This document shows, piece after piece, positions 27,271 to 35,466 of a stretch of 64,000 nt of DNA. The notes below the pieces were generated by a model that was not told where the DNA came from, ran no database searches, and saw nothing but the letters and a program-made list of their open reading frames with translations. This DNA comes from Erwinia aphidicola (lineage in GTDB: Bacteria; Pseudomonadota; Gammaproteobacteria; Enterobacterales; Enterobacteriaceae): positions 25,903 to 89,902 of the forward strand of contig NZ_JAMKCQ010000003.1 of NCBI RefSeq assembly GCF_024169515.1, given 5' to 3'. Every line of letters starts with the position of its first letter. The stretch's first letter is position 1. A program made the translations under genes and the position numbers.

Positions 27271-28725
27271 TTACACGCCCCATTTCGGGATCGGATGATC
27301 GCCAAATGAGATACAAACATTTTTCATTTCGGCGAACACTTCAAAGCTGTACTCACCCCCTTCCCTTCCGGTGCCTGAAGCCTTAATGCCGCCAAACGGC
27401 TGGCGCAGATCGCGCACGTTCTGGGTATTCACAAACACCATTCCGGCTTCAATGCCCCGTGCCAGCCGCATCACTTTGCTGATGTCCTGAGTCCAGATAT
27501 AGGAAGCCAGGCCATATTCCACGTCATTCGCCAGACGCAGCCCTTCCGCCTCATCTTTGAATGGCAAAAGACAAGCGACCGGACCAAAAATCTCTTCCTG
27601 CGCCACGCGCATACGATTGTCTACGTCGGCCAGCACCGTTGGCCGCAGGAAATTTCCGCGTTTCAGGCCTGCGGGTCTATCCGGCCCACCTGCCAGCAGC
27701 TGCGCCCCCTCTTCAATTCCTAAGCGGATATAGCCGGAAACCTTTTCCCAGTGCTGCGGGCTGATCAGAGAACCAACCTGGGTTTGAGGGTCACCAGGAT
27801 CGCCAACGCGCAGCCGGTTAGCGCGCTCAGCGAAACGCCGAACAAATTCGGGATAGATACTTTGCTGGATAAAAATGCGCGAACCGGCGGTACAGCGTTC
27901 GCCGTTAAGCGAGAAGATGGTGAACAGCGCCGCATCCATTGCACGCTCGATGTCAGCATCTTCGAAGATTAACACCGGCGATTTCCCTCCCAGCTCCATC
28001 GAATATTTCTTCAATCCGGCATTTTTCATTATGTTGCGCCCGGTGGCGGTGCCACCGGTGAATGAGACGGCGCGCACATCGTGATGGCGCACCAGCGCAT
28101 CCCCGGCCGTAGCACCATAGCCCTGTACGACGTTTAGTACTCCGGCCGGAATACCGGCCTCCAGCGCCAGCTCGCCAAGCCGATCGGCACTGAGCGGTGA
28201 CAGCTCGGACATTTTCAGGATGGCGGTATTGCCCAGCGCCAGGCAGGGTGCCACTTTCCAGGTAGCCGTCATAAACGGCACGTTCCACGGCGACACCAGC
28301 GCGCAGACTCCCACTGGCTGCACCAGGGTATAGTTCAGCATTTTGTCGTCCACCGGATAGCTGCGTCCGTTCATCTGCTGGCAGATTTCCGCAAAAAATT
28401 CAAAATTGTGTGAGGCCCGCGGGATCAGTACGTTGCGCGTCTGGTGGATCGGTAAACCGGTATCGGCAGTTTCCAGTTCAGCAATCTGCGGCACGTTGCG
28501 GTCAATCAGTTCTCCCAGACGGCGCATCAGCCGCGCCCGCTCTTTCATAGGCGTACCTGCCCATTTCGGAAAAGCGATTTTTGCTGCTGCAACGGCCTGT
28601 TCAATCTCCTGTTCGCCGCCGGAGGCAACCTCGGCCAGCACCTCACCGGTCGCCGGGTTGCAGGTGGTAAAGTAATCGTCGCTGGCGACATTTTTGCCGT
28701 TAATCCAGTGGTTAACTTTTTTCAT
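27271..28725 (-). CDS. hpaE: 5-carboxymethyl-2-hydroxymuconate semialdehyde dehydrogenase HpaE
   Basis: 484-residue NAD-dependent aldehyde dehydrogenase oxidising the ring-cleavage product. Motifs: SPWNVPFMTATWKVAP, SFTGGTATGRNIM, YSMELGGKSPVLIFED (catalytic Glu) and FSLNGERCTAGSRIF (catalytic Cys). Start MKKVNHWINGKNV at 28725, which overlaps the 3' end of hpaG by 14 bp, so translation is probably coupled. E. coli HpaE has 488 residues. Confidence 0.95.
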   Translation of the reverse strand: MKKVNHWINGKNVASDDYFTTCNPATGEVLAEVASGGEQEIEQAVAAAKIAFPKWAGTPMKERARLMRRLGELIDRNVPQIAELETADTGLPIHQTRNVLIPRASHNFEFFAEICQQMNGRSYPVDDKMLNYTLVQPVGVCALVSPWNVPFMTATWKVAPCLALGNTAILKMSELSPLSADRLGELALEAGIPAGVLNVVQGYGATAGDALVRHHDVRAVSFTGGTATGRNIMKNAGLKKYSMELGGKSPVLIFEDADIERAMDAALFTIFSLNGERCTAGSRIFIQQSIYPEFVRRFAERANRLRVGDPGDPQTQVGSLISPQHWEKVSGYIRLGIEEGAQLLAGGPDRPAGLKRGNFLRPTVLADVDNRMRVAQEEIFGPVACLLPFKDEAEGLRLANDVEYGLASYIWTQDISKVMRLARGIEAGMVFVNTQNVRDLRQPFGGIKASGTGREGGEYSFEVFAEMKNVCISFGDHPIPKWGV

Positions 28726-30001
28726 GCAGGCTGTCCTCAAACTGTTTTTCACTGATAATCCGGTTGGTTAAACGCCCGACACCTTCGATTTCTACCACCA
28801 CTTCATCGCCGGGTTTCACGTCTGACAGACCTTTGGGCGTACCCGTGGCGATCATGTCGCCCGCCTGTAACGTCATAAACTCGCTGAGCCAGCAGATCAG
28901 AAACGGGATATCAAACACCATATTGCGGGTATTACCGCTCTGGCGCAGCTCGCCGTTAACGGAGGTTTTCAGCCGTAAATCATGGGGATTGTGCAGGGAA
29001 GACGAGGGGGTAATTACTGCCCGCAGCGGGGTCAGCGCATCGCGGCTTTTTACCCGCAGGTTCGGGCGATAGTAGTTTTCCAGAAAGTCGCGTATCGCAT
29101 AGTCGTTACACAGCGTATAGCCAGCGACATACTCCATTGCACTTTCACGGCTGACCTGCCGGGCCGTTTTGCCAATCACCACCACCAGTTCAGCTTCATA
29201 ATGCATGTAGCCAACGTTATCTGGCCGCACCGACACGCTGTGGTCGCCGGTCAGCGTATTCGCTGCCTTGATAAAAACCAGCGGCTCCTGCGGCGCGTTA
29301 AAATCCAGTTCACTGGCATGGTCGGCATAATTCAGCCCGAGAGCGAAAAGGGTGGGCGAGGCTTCGGGCTGCAGGATGGGTTCTGCATCCTCGACATACG
29401 CGTTACTCAGCGTGGGTAAACCCGCCGCTTTCACCGTTACCACATCGCCTGGCTGAATAGCCACCCGCTGTTGTGGCGTACCCAGCAGGATGACATCACC
29501 CGGTTGCAGGGTGGCGAACTCACTGAGCGCAGCGATCAACTCTTCAGCACTACGCAGCAGGTCGGCGGTATTCCAGCAATCCTTCACCTCGCCGTTAATT
29601 TCCGTCAGGATTTCCAATGCACCGATATTGCGCACCTGCGCTATCTCACCAATCGGGCAAAAACCATCCCGGCATTTGGCGCGGATCGCCGGGCGGTAAA
29701 AACTCTCCTCCGCCAGGCTGAGCTCGTTGGCGAGCGCGTAGCCTGCAATGTAGTCTGGCGCCTGCTCTGCACTGACTTTGCGCGCGGTTTTACCGACGAT
29801 CGCCGCCACGGTAGCCCCGCTGTATACCGTTTCCTGAGCGAGCCCGATCGCATCGCCATTCACCCGCCATGTGTTACGCGGCTTAATAAACCAGACAGGG
29901 GTTTGAGGTGGGGTTTGATAAGGCGGCAGACGAAAGCATTCTTCCCAGTCTGTGGTCTGCGACTGATGATTCAGCGCCACCGCAAAAACAGTTCTTTTCA
30001 T
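28712..30001 (-). CDS. hpaG: HpaG, bifunctional isomerase/decarboxylase
   Basis: 429-residue protein made of two tandem fumarylacetoacetase-like domains (about 10-200 and 215-415). It decarboxylates 5-oxo-pent-3-ene-1,2,5-tricarboxylate and isomerises the product. The C-half has the metal motif HYEAELVVVIGKTAR and GDMIATGTPKGLSDV; the N-half has SGATVAAIVGKTARK without the acidic pair, as in the E. coli enzyme. The ATG at 30001 is preceded by GAGGGAG; an in-frame GTG at 30007 is an alternative. First gene of hpaGEDFHI. Confidence 0.94.
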   Translation of the reverse strand: MKRTVFAVALNHQSQTTDWEECFRLPPYQTPPQTPVWFIKPRNTWRVNGDAIGLAQETVYSGATVAAIVGKTARKVSAEQAPDYIAGYALANELSLAEESFYRPAIRAKCRDGFCPIGEIAQVRNIGALEILTEINGEVKDCWNTADLLRSAEELIAALSEFATLQPGDVILLGTPQQRVAIQPGDVVTVKAAGLPTLSNAYVEDAEPILQPEASPTLFALGLNYADHASELDFNAPQEPLVFIKAANTLTGDHSVSVRPDNVGYMHYEAELVVVIGKTARQVSRESAMEYVAGYTLCNDYAIRDFLENYYRPNLRVKSRDALTPLRAVITPSSSLHNPHDLRLKTSVNGELRQSGNTRNMVFDIPFLICWLSEFMTLQAGDMIATGTPKGLSDVKPGDEVVVEIEGVGRLTNRIISEKQFEDSLHEKS

Positions 30002-30024
30002 CTTCACTCCCTCAAACAGAACAG

Positions 30025-30044
30025 TTCATTAACATGTTAATGAA
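30025..30044. promoter_or_regulatory. Perfect 20-bp palindrome, probable HpaR operator
   Basis: TTCATTAACATGTTAATGAA is a perfect palindrome 23 bp upstream of hpaG. A half-site, ATTAATGAA, recurs at 30223-30231 close to the hpaR start. In E. coli W, HpaR represses hpaG and hpaR from two operators in this same intergenic region, so these positions fit that model. Confidence 0.75.
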
Positions 30045-30255
30045 ATCATAGTTACGCGCTAATTTTACGGGAATCAACCCTGTTTATTTGAGTTGTGACA
30101 TGACTAACAAAAAACCATTTTATGTATAAATAACTTATTTATCATTATTTTGATTAGTACATCGAGTTAAATGAAAAGTACCCAATTGCCGTAATATCCC
30201 TCTGCATGTAAACAGTGTTAGTATTAATGAAATACCCAAAAAGCTTGTGAAAAAT

Positions 30256-30699
30256 ATGCATGAATCATTGACTATTGCCCTGCTTCAGGCACGGGAAAAG
30301 GCGATGGGATACTTCCGCCCGATACTTCATCGTTATGGCCTTACCGAGCCACAATGGCGGGTTGTGCGTATCCTTGCAGAGGTCCATATGCTGGATTTTC
30401 ATCAGCTGGCGCAGCAGGCCTGCATCCTGCGACCCAGTCTGACCGGTATCCTCACCCGCCTTGAACGCGACGGAATGGTATCGCGCCTGAAGCCAGTGAA
30501 CGACCAGCGCAAACTGGTGGCAGCATTAACCCCGGCAGGCCTGAGCCTGTATCATCAGGCGCGCCGCGAGATCGACGCCGGATATAGCCAGATTGAGCAA
30601 CAGTTCAACAGCGAGAAACTGGCGCAGTTACAGCGTCTGCTGGAGGAGTTTAATCAGTTATCCCCGCCATCAGCTGAGGCAGTAACGGAAACAGGCTAA
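30256..30699 (+). CDS. hpaR: HpaR, MarR-family repressor of homoprotocatechuate genes
   Basis: 147-residue MarR-type repressor. Starts MHESLTIALLQAREKAMGYFRP and contains QWRVVRILAE, ACILRPSLTGILTRLERDGMVSRLKPVNDQRK and LQRLLEEF, closely like E. coli HpaR. The ATG at 30256 is preferred to an in-frame GTG at 30247. Divergent from hpaG, with the palindromic operator in the 254-bp gap. Expected to be relieved by homoprotocatechuate-pathway ligands. Confidence 0.93.
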   Translation: MHESLTIALLQAREKAMGYFRPILHRYGLTEPQWRVVRILAEVHMLDFHQLAQQACILRPSLTGILTRLERDGMVSRLKPVNDQRKLVAALTPAGLSLYHQARREIDAGYSQIEQQFNSEKLAQLQRLLEEFNQLSPPSAEAVTETG

Positions 30700-30793
30700 G
30701 CAGCGGACCCGGCGTTTCACCTGCGGGCTTTCCGCTCGGGCAAGAGAGGTAGCGTTCAAATCAGGAAGATCGAACGAGATTTTGAAGGGTAAA

Positions 30794-30825
30794 AAAAACG
30801 CCGCTGACTGAGCAGCGGCGTTTTT
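30794..30825. terminator. Bidirectional rho-independent terminator
   Basis: AAAAACGCCGCTG and CAGCGGCGTTTTT form a 13-bp perfect stem with a 6-base loop, with T-runs on both strands. It separates hpaR from the convergent BhsA-like gene. Confidence 0.9.
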
Positions 30826-30837
30826 GAATTGCACAAC

Positions 30838-31095
30838 TTAATGATAGCTAATCGTGGTGCCATACAGGCTGTTCGCGCCAGAGGCCGAAGCGGTACGCAA
30901 GGCTCTGGTTACGGGTGCGGCCTGCTTTCCCGACAGCTGCACATCCAGCGACACCAGCGTGGTACTGCCGGTCACATAGCTGCTGGTTGTCAGCGGCTGA
31001 ACGGTAATGACTCTACCCTCAGAAAGTGCTGCCAGGCTGGCACCCGATATCGTGCTCAGGATGACGGCAACAAGGGCTAATTTACGGCCTTTCAT
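30838..31095 (-). CDS. BhsA-like DUF1471 periplasmic protein
   Basis: 85-residue protein with a Sec signal peptide (MKGRKLALVAVILSTISGASLAA) and a small DUF1471 fold ending in RTASASGANSLYGTTISYH. GGGGGGA precedes the ATG at 31095. The family (BhsA, McbA, YhcN) is linked in E. coli to stress and biofilm responses. It lies downstream of a second, more typical member and is likely to be cotranscribed with it. Confidence 0.82.
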   Translation of the reverse strand: MKGRKLALVAVILSTISGASLAALSEGRVITVQPLTTSSYVTGSTTLVSLDVQLSGKQAAPVTRALRTASASGANSLYGTTISYH

Positions 31096-31130
31096 AATCC
31101 CCCCTTGATGCTCATTCAACGTTTTCATTG

Positions 31131-31388
31131 TTACTGGTAGATCACCGCAGTACCGTTCAATTTGTTATCACCTGATGCTGAGGTGATACGGAATGATTTG
31201 GCACCGGCCTGATCCGCTTTAGCGGAAAGCTGAGCTTCTAGTGAAGAAAGATTGGTTGCGCCGCTGGCAGAAATCACGCCAACCTGCTGCTGTTGAACCG
31301 GCTCGTTGTTGACCAGGTCAGCAGCGAAACCAGCGAAAGATACGGAAGTCAGAGCGATAGCGGCCAGAGCCATTTTGATGTTTTTCAT
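31131..31388 (-). CDS. BhsA-like DUF1471 periplasmic stress protein
   Basis: 85 residues, the exact size of E. coli BhsA. Signal peptide MKNIKMALAAIALTSVSFAGFAA is followed by QVGVISASGATNLSSLEAQL and SFRITSASGDNKLNGTAVIYQ, the DUF1471 signature. Start 31388 is chosen by signal-peptide position and AAGAGAAA upstream. The 280-bp gap to the divergent TetR gene (31389-31669) is very AT-rich and has repeated GATCGATA words at 31446 and 31503 that may be binding sites. Confidence 0.87.
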   Translation of the reverse strand: MKNIKMALAAIALTSVSFAGFAADLVNNEPVQQQQVGVISASGATNLSSLEAQLSAKADQAGAKSFRITSASGDNKLNGTAVIYQ

Positions 31389-31672
31389 GATGATTTCTCT
31401 TAAGTAATTTAGGTTGTCTGATGTTGCCGTCGTCAATTAGTTAACGATCGATAGGTAAATACTAAGCGCCTTGTTGACCTGCGTCAAAGACAATTTATTA
31501 ATGATCGATAATTTAATAGTTAACACATTGAATTTATTTATTTTAAAGTTAGGATTTCCTCTTAGGAACATCCCTATAAACCAGACAACAATCTCGCTCG
31601 ACAAGCGCGATCATTATTTTTATACTGATTGATAATTTATTCGATAATGCGGTATTGCGTAAGTGAGGAATG

Positions 31673-32317
31673 ATGACTACTGAGCAGGACGCAGGGACAC
31701 GTAAAAGCCGGGGACGGCCAAAGACTTTCAATCGCGAAGCCGCGCTGGACAAAGCGCTTGAGCTGTTCTGGCGTCACGGTTATGAAGGCACTTCTCTCGC
31801 GGATTTAGTCGAGGCAACGGGAGCCAAAGCGCCCACGCTGTATGCAGAATTTACCAACAAAGAGGGTATGTTCCGCGCGGCTGTGGACCGTTATACAGAG
31901 AAATTCGCCCGACAGAATGAAGCAGCGCTCGCCTGCCCGGAAAGCTGCGTCGCCAGCGGCATTGAGAACTACTTCCGCTCAACCGCTTCCTGCTTTACCG
32001 ATGGCAAGAAACCGGGCGGCTGCTTCTTTATCTGCACCTCCAGCGGGCTGTCGGCAGACTCCAGCGAAGTGGCCGAGATGCTGCGCCACCGTCATAATAA
32101 TCAGGAAAGTAATCTGCTGGAGTTTCTGCAGCTACGCCAAAAGGCAGGTGAACTGGATGAGCGCACCAACATTCGTGCGCTGGCGGCTTTTCTTGGCTGT
32201 CTGCTGCAGGGCATGTCGGTACGCGCCCGCGAAGGCGCGACCAGGGCGGAGCTGGACGAGCTGATTGATACGCTGATGAAGCAGTGGCCGGCGCTGAGCA
32301 AGCTGGGCTGCTGCTGA
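31673..32317 (+). CDS. TetR/AcrR-family regulator
   Basis: 214-residue repressor with an N-terminal helix-turn-helix (about residues 20-65: AALDKALELFWRHGYEGTSLADLVEATGAKAPTLYAEF in sequence order, best matching the TetR_N domain) and a cysteine-rich ligand domain (GGCFFICTSSG). GAGGA stands before two adjacent ATGs; the second at 31673 has better spacing, 31670 is the alternative. Divergent from the BhsA-like genes, which are the obvious candidate targets. The ligand is unknown. Confidence 0.87.
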   Translation: MTTEQDAGTRKSRGRPKTFNREAALDKALELFWRHGYEGTSLADLVEATGAKAPTLYAEFTNKEGMFRAAVDRYTEKFARQNEAALACPESCVASGIENYFRSTASCFTDGKKPGGCFFICTSSGLSADSSEVAEMLRHRHNNQESNLLEFLQLRQKAGELDERTNIRALAAFLGCLLQGMSVRAREGATRAELDELIDTLMKQWPALSKLGCC

Positions 32318-32320
32318 GAG

Positions 32321-32349
32321 CGGAAGGTGAATACCTTCCGTTTTTTTTT
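32321..32349 (+). terminator. Rho-independent terminator after the TetR gene
   Basis: CGGAAGGT-GAAT-ACCTTCCG gives an 8-bp stem and 4-base loop followed by nine T residues, 3 bp after the TetR stop codon. Confidence 0.92.
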
Positions 32350-32519
32350 ATCAGATGCGCCGTGAAACCCCGCCCTTCTGGAGTGCTCCCACCCCGCTAA
32401 CCGATATCATCGTTACTCCGGTTAAAGTTGCGCTACCGGAGAGTGTATCGTTGCAGCAAAGAGGTGACGAATGCTTAAAAAAGATAAGGTTAGAAGATAT
32501 ACGGGGAAGTGACGGGCGG

Positions 32520-32903
32520 TTACTTTTCTGACGCGAATTCAACAATCAGCGTGCCGCAATCAAGCATTCCGAACTGCTCCTTGTCTGGATAGCGATTATC
32601 GTAGAACGGGACGAACCAGGAGTCCTCTCCCTTATGCAAATCCCAATCAACAAAGCCAATACCGGCTTCATTAGCCGCCCGTTGCGCTGACGGCCAGTCA
32701 CTCCAATTATTCTCTTTATGCAGCACAGCCTGAAGCACGCGCATTTTCGCCTGCTCGGGTGTATAGGCAACGCATTCAGCAAGGTTTTCATCACTGTATG
32801 CATAGGCCCCTGTGCGTATATAAATAAATAAAAGAACAACCGACACCATCATCGTCAGAATGATAAGTATTACTATGAGTAAACGGTAATAAAACTTAAC
32901 CAT
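32520..32903 (-). CDS. Probable colicin M-type immunity protein (Cmi-like)
   Basis: 127-residue protein with one N-terminal membrane anchor (MVKFYYRLLIVILIILTMMV) and a periplasmic domain. The domain has two cysteines (AECVAYTPEQAKMRV and GMLDCGTLIVEFA) and DSWFVPFYDN in between. Colicin M immunity Cmi has the same layout: anchor, a Cys followed by a T/SDEQA-like helix, a VPF block and a final GMYHCEEGYVEYA-type strand. AAGGTGG precedes the ATG at 32903. Divergent from the bacteriocin at 33112 rather than convergent as in the colicin M plasmids. It should protect the producer from the bacteriocin in the periplasm. Confidence 0.72.
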   Translation of the reverse strand: MVKFYYRLLIVILIILTMMVSVVLLFIYIRTGAYAYSDENLAECVAYTPEQAKMRVLQAVLHKENNWSDWPSAQRAANEAGIGFVDWDLHKGEDSWFVPFYDNRYPDKEQFGMLDCGTLIVEFASEK

Positions 32904-33111
32904 AAGCCACCTTGATATTTTTAAAATCACTCATTGGAATAAAGTTTTACATATGAATACAACTGACAAACAATTTTATTAAAAATAAAAATATTATTCA
33001 TCATAAAGATCCAGACGCCCCCACAATTCGCCCTAAAGTTATACGATTTTCTCTATAAGGTAAATGAAAAATATTACACAGGATATTACCCTGTAATAAT
33101 GGAGGTACATA

Positions 33112-33906
33112 ATGAGTGAAGGAACAATGGTAGTTACCGCTCCTGTGGTTTCTGCGGGCGGTACTGGAGGCTATGGCGGTTTTAACCCTGGCGGTACGAC
33201 CTCCGTTCCACCGGGACAAGCTCAGGCTATGGCTATTATGCAGATTTCCAACGGTGGGGCTTTTGATCCATTGCGCGGTAAGGAACTGGCTAAAAAGGGA
33301 GATTTGAAAGGGCTTCTGGCCTGGTGTCGGGAAATGATATTTTTTGACCAAGGCTATCCAGGTCCAAACTCTGCAATGGCCTATATGGGGCAGACTGCAG
33401 ACTGGAAAAATTTTCAGATCAGTGACATGAATGACAGGTTAAGCGGTGGACCATACAGCGTGGTATCCGCTTTAGCCAATTTTCTATGGGGGAATGGTCG
33501 AACGATGGATACCGAAATTGGAAGCCTGGGCCTCAATTTAACACCGGATAGAATAAAGGATTTCGACAATGAAATAATGGCAATGAGTGCTCCTGGAGTG
33601 TACAACTTTAATTATAAATTCTCTTATGACACTGGTCTCGACAACATTTCAGCAGGTCTTTATCTTGGTTACATAAATTTGAGAATGGAAGGAAAATTTA
33701 CTCGCAAGGAATCTGGTGAGTGGTTATTTGTTGGTAATATTCGGAGTTTTCAAGATACTTACGATTTTAATCCCAGCACCCATCGGTCACGCATTGGTGA
33801 AGCATTGACTACCATTGGCAACTTTTTGGGAAAAACGTTCAATGGGAAGGATTACAAAATCAATATAAATGGCCAACTTACGAATATAAAATTATCTGGT
33901 CACTGA
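33112..33906 (+). CDS. Colicin M-type bacteriocin (lipid II hydrolase)
   Basis: 264-residue protein homologous to colicin M (271 residues), which is imported by TonB-dependent receptors and cleaves lipid II in the periplasm. The full catalytic signature D-x-Y-D-x5-H-R is present as DTYDFNPSTHR: D215, Y217, D218, H224, R225 (colicin M D226, Y228, D229, H235, R236). Other shared blocks are ANFLWGNG, AGLYLGYINL and GEALTTIGNFLGKTFNGKDYKI. The N-terminus TMVVTAP resembles a TonB box. GGAGGT precedes the ATG. No lysis gene is adjacent. The coding region is visibly AT-richer than its neighbours, suggesting recent transfer. Confidence 0.9.
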   Translation: MSEGTMVVTAPVVSAGGTGGYGGFNPGGTTSVPPGQAQAMAIMQISNGGAFDPLRGKELAKKGDLKGLLAWCREMIFFDQGYPGPNSAMAYMGQTADWKNFQISDMNDRLSGGPYSVVSALANFLWGNGRTMDTEIGSLGLNLTPDRIKDFDNEIMAMSAPGVYNFNYKFSYDTGLDNISAGLYLGYINLRMEGKFTRKESGEWLFVGNIRSFQDTYDFNPSTHRSRIGEALTTIGNFLGKTFNGKDYKININGQLTNIKLSGH

Positions 33907-33914
33907 CCAATACT

Positions 33915-33940
33915 AAAAAGGGCTCCATAAAAGAAGCCCT
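33915..33940 (-). terminator. Terminator of the metNIQ-like operon
   Basis: Read on the minus strand, AGGGCT and AGCCCT form a 6-bp stem followed by TTTTT, 28 bp after the metQ-like stop. The same hairpin may weakly end bacteriocin transcription from the other side. Confidence 0.6.
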
Positions 33941-33967
33941 ATGATCCGAATAATAATAATCTTTAAA

Positions 33968-34780
33968 TCAGTTATTAACCGGGATCACCGCGCCTTTGTA
34001 CTTGGTGCGGATCCAGTCCTGAATCGCTTTAGAGTGCAGCACGTTAACCAGCGCCACGATATCCGGCTTCTTCTCGTCTCCGCGATGCACGGTAATGATA
34101 TTGGCGTAAGGATTGTTCTCACCACTCTCCACCGCAATCGGGCCTTTCACCGGATCGAGTCCGGCATCAATTGCGTAGTTCGCGTTAATCACCACCGCAT
34201 CGCCTTCGTCGTTGTTGTACATCTGCGGCAGCAGCGCGCCTTCAACGTTGGCGAGGAACTTCAGGTGTTTCGGGTTCTCAACGATATCGCTGATGCGCGC
34301 ATCAACCTTACTGACGCCCGGCTTGAGTTTGATCACGCCCGCTTTCTCGAAGATGGAAAGAATTCGCCCCTCTTCCGCCACCGCATCACGCATGATCACT
34401 TTGCCATTTTCAGGCAGATCCTTCAGCGATTTGTATTTCTTCGAGTAAATACCAATCGGCTCGATATGGATTGCCCCGGCGCTGACAAAATCATAGCTCT
34501 TATCATCAGCATGGTCTTTCAGCACGCTGTTCAGATAGGGAATGTGCTGGAAGTAGTTGGCGTCGATATCACGACTCGCCAGCGCGGTGTTTGGCAGGAT
34601 GTAATCCTGGAACGGTTTGATTTCCAGATCGATGCCCTGCTTCGCCAGAATCGGCTTGGCCTGCTCCAGAATTTCAGCGTGCGGCACGTTAGAGGCGCCA
34701 ACGATCAGCGTATCCGCCCATGCACTCAAACTCAGCGCACCCAGAGTTGCTGCAGCCAGCAGCGTCAGTGTTTTTTTCAT
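33968..34780 (-). CDS. metQ: MetQ/NlpA-family substrate-binding protein
   Basis: 270-residue methionine-type binding protein. Family blocks: IVGASNVPHAEILEQAKPIL, QDYILPNTALASRDIDANYFQHIPYL, IHIEPIGIYSKKYKSL and VVINANYAIDAGLDP. The signal peptide ends LSAWA and lacks a lipobox cysteine, so unlike E. coli MetQ it should be a soluble periplasmic protein rather than a lipoprotein. Third gene of metN-metI-metQ. The substrate could be methionine, methionine sulfoxide or a related sulfur compound. Confidence 0.88.
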   Translation of the reverse strand: MKKTLTLLAAATLGALSLSAWADTLIVGASNVPHAEILEQAKPILAKQGIDLEIKPFQDYILPNTALASRDIDANYFQHIPYLNSVLKDHADDKSYDFVSAGAIHIEPIGIYSKKYKSLKDLPENGKVIMRDAVAEEGRILSIFEKAGVIKLKPGVSKVDARISDIVENPKHLKFLANVEGALLPQMYNNDEGDAVVINANYAIDAGLDPVKGPIAVESGENNPYANIITVHRGDEKKPDIVALVNVLHSKAIQDWIRTKYKGAVIPVNN

Positions 34781-34797
34781 TTTGTTTTCCTAAAAAG

Positions 34798-35466
34798 TTA
34801 TCGTTTATCGAGCCGTGTTGTAATGACATCACCTAAGAACTGGATGATAAAAACGATCACCAGAATCATGAGCGTCGCCACAAGCGTGACATCACTGTGG
34901 TTGCGCTGAAAACCTTCCAGATACGCGAGATTGCCAAGGCCACCCGCGCCGATCACGCCCGCCATCGCGCTGTAGCTCACCAGCGCAATCAGCGTCACCG
35001 TAATTCCTGACACCAGCGCCGGGGAGGACTCCGCCAGCAGAACGCGGAAAATCAGAGTGCTGAGGCGCGCGCCCATCGAACGGGAAGCCTCGATCACGCC
35101 CTTGTCTACCTCACGCAACCCAATCTCGACCAGGCGGGCGTAAAATGGGGCAGCACCGACAATCAGCGCCGGAAGTGCCGCATCGGCACCCAGAATGGTG
35201 CCAATCAGCGTTTTGGTGAACGGGATTAGCAGCACAATCAGGATGATGAACGGGATAGAGCGGAAGACATTAACCAGCAGGGAGATCGTCGAGTAAACCG
35301 CACGGTTCTGGAACAGCCCGCCGCGCGCGGTAAGGAACAGCGCCAGCCCGAGCAAAATCCCCAGCACAAAAGTTGCCACGCCGGACAGCGCGGTCATATA
35401 CAGCGTTTCAACGGTGGCGGACCACAGTGCGTCCAGCTTCAGATGAGGAAACAGGGTCTCAAACAT
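34798..35466 (-). CDS. metI: MetI-like ABC transporter permease
   Basis: 222-residue inner-membrane permease with about five or six hydrophobic segments. The EAA-type cytoplasmic loop reads EASRSMGARLSTLIFRVLLAES, and FRSIPFIILIVLLIPFT and VIGAGGLGNLAY are typical MetI sequence. It overlaps metN by 8 bp and lies 17 bp before metQ. Confidence 0.9.
   Translation of the reverse strand: MFETLFPHLKLDALWSATVETLYMTALSGVATFVLGILLGLALFLTARGGLFQNRAVYSTISLLVNVFRSIPFIILIVLLIPFTKTLIGTILGADAALPALIVGAAPFYARLVEIGLREVDKGVIEASRSMGARLSTLIFRVLLAESSPALVSGITVTLIALVSYSAMAGVIGAGGLGNLAYLEGFQRNHSDVTLVATLMILVIVFIIQFLGDVITTRLDKR

Noticed and set aside
33071..33100. LexA/SOS box before the colicin M-type gene
   Set aside because: The region has an imperfect TTACA/TGTAA inverted repeat but no CTGT-N8-ACAG match.
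33941..34909. A 322-codon open frame on the plus strand
   Set aside because: Antisense to the metQ-like gene and to its terminator, with no family sequence.
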